Positions 63,809-64,000 of a DNA stretch of 64,000 nt are shown here, piece by piece. How positions within the stretch are numbered: the first letter of the stretch is position 1; each line of letters starts with the position of its first letter. Origin of the DNA: Leptospirales bacterium (GTDB lineage Bacteria > Spirochaetota > Leptospiria > Leptospirales > Leptospiraceae). A program made the position numbers and the translations under genes. Under the pieces are notes generated by a model. The model searched no databases, was not told the origin of the DNA, and was given only the letters and a program-made list of their open reading frames with translations. Where the stretch lies: NCBI GenBank assembly GCA_013297885.1, contig JAAFIR010000015.1, positions 1 through 64,000 of the forward strand, in the 5' to 3' direction.

Positions 63809-64000
63809 AACTTAAATATTTTTTTTTTTATAAAATAGTCAAGACTAAAATATAGTTTTATATTTTATCTTTCTTAAATAATTAAATTTTTCAGATTTGT
63901 GAATTGAATTAAATATTTTTATTAATTAGTTTTTTTGAAATCATTTAATTTATCACAAACAAACCTTTGAAAAACTCTTCTAATAAAATGAAAAGAAAAT
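63809..64000. other. AT-rich upstream region of the OmpA-lipoprotein operon
   Basis: No coding frame seen. On the minus strand TTGACT (about 63839-63844) followed about 18 bases later by TATTTA could be the operon promoter, with a long A tract between. Weak evidence only. Confidence 0.3.

Noticed and set aside
1-64000. tRNA, rRNA, riboswitch or prophage
   Set aside because: I looked for cloverleaf-like GC-rich stretches, conserved rRNA segments, known riboswitch cores and phage structural genes and saw none. A covariance search could still find a diverged small RNA.

Overview
The window is very AT-rich, gene-dense bacterial chromosome, most likely from a spirochaete related to Leptospira. 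Three features point there: a flagellar run in the spirochaetal order fliF-fliG-fliH-fliI-fliJ-(small ORF)-flbB, two 7TM-DISM receptors fused to class III nucleotide cyclases, and many small predicted lipoproteins with loose spirochaetal-type lipoboxes. TTG starts that overlap the upstream stop (TTGA) are common. I saw no rRNA, tRNA, CRISPR array, prophage or intact insertion sequence. Family names come from reading motifs, not from a database search.

Layout. 1-3.0 kb (minus): folP, an RluA-type pseudouridine synthase and a PrsW-type membrane protein. 3.1-9.4 kb (plus): the flagellar MS ring, switch, export ATPase and collar genes. 9.4-20.1 kb: an NSS amino-acid transporter with a tiny MetS-like subunit that is easy to miss, a PP2C phosphatase, an alpha/beta hydrolase with a TusA-like tail, uvrA and map, with decayed accessory genes between uvrA and map. 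20.2-31.9 kb is accessory: an SH3 lipoprotein gene interrupted by one in-frame TGA, a DUF4143 ATPase, an unusual histidine kinase-response regulator-PIN nuclease operon, intact and decayed HEPN/MNT modules and a DUF2283 pair. The core genes aroF and a rhomboid protease sit inside it. 32.4-43.6 kb: a 7TM-DISM cyclase, a peroxiredoxin, a second (broken) DUF2283 pair, an ankyrin protein, a quinone reductase divergent from a TetR-RND pump operon (pump frameshifted), and a rhodanese-like protein.

44.5-55.5 kb is a long co-directional, mostly overlapping run: PqqD-like protein, ATP-grasp enzyme, DAP/ornithine-decarboxylase-like PLP enzyme, urea-transporter/M23-peptidase fusion, TPR plus outer-membrane barrel protein, TPR protein, double cyclic-nucleotide-binding-fold protein, and a giant 7TM-DISM kinase-receiver-cyclase. 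I consider it the best candidate for an uncharacterised system. 55.5-64 kb: an arsR-arsC-arsI operon, DUF4912 plus a GH57 branching enzyme, a nucleotidyltransferase-metallophosphoesterase operon, and an OmpA-lipoprotein/thioesterase/Hpt operon.

Two window-wide signals stand out. First, at least eight intergenic copies of a bipartite palindromic repeat (left end near CTAGCGA, two hairpins separated by a GATTGAAGCGGAAA-like box, right end near TTCGCCC) occur in both orientations, often next to toxin-antitoxin genes or gene fragments. Second, many accessory genes and the RND pump carry single-base losses, several in A or T runs, or in-frame stops. These may be real decay or assembly errors, and read data would settle which.
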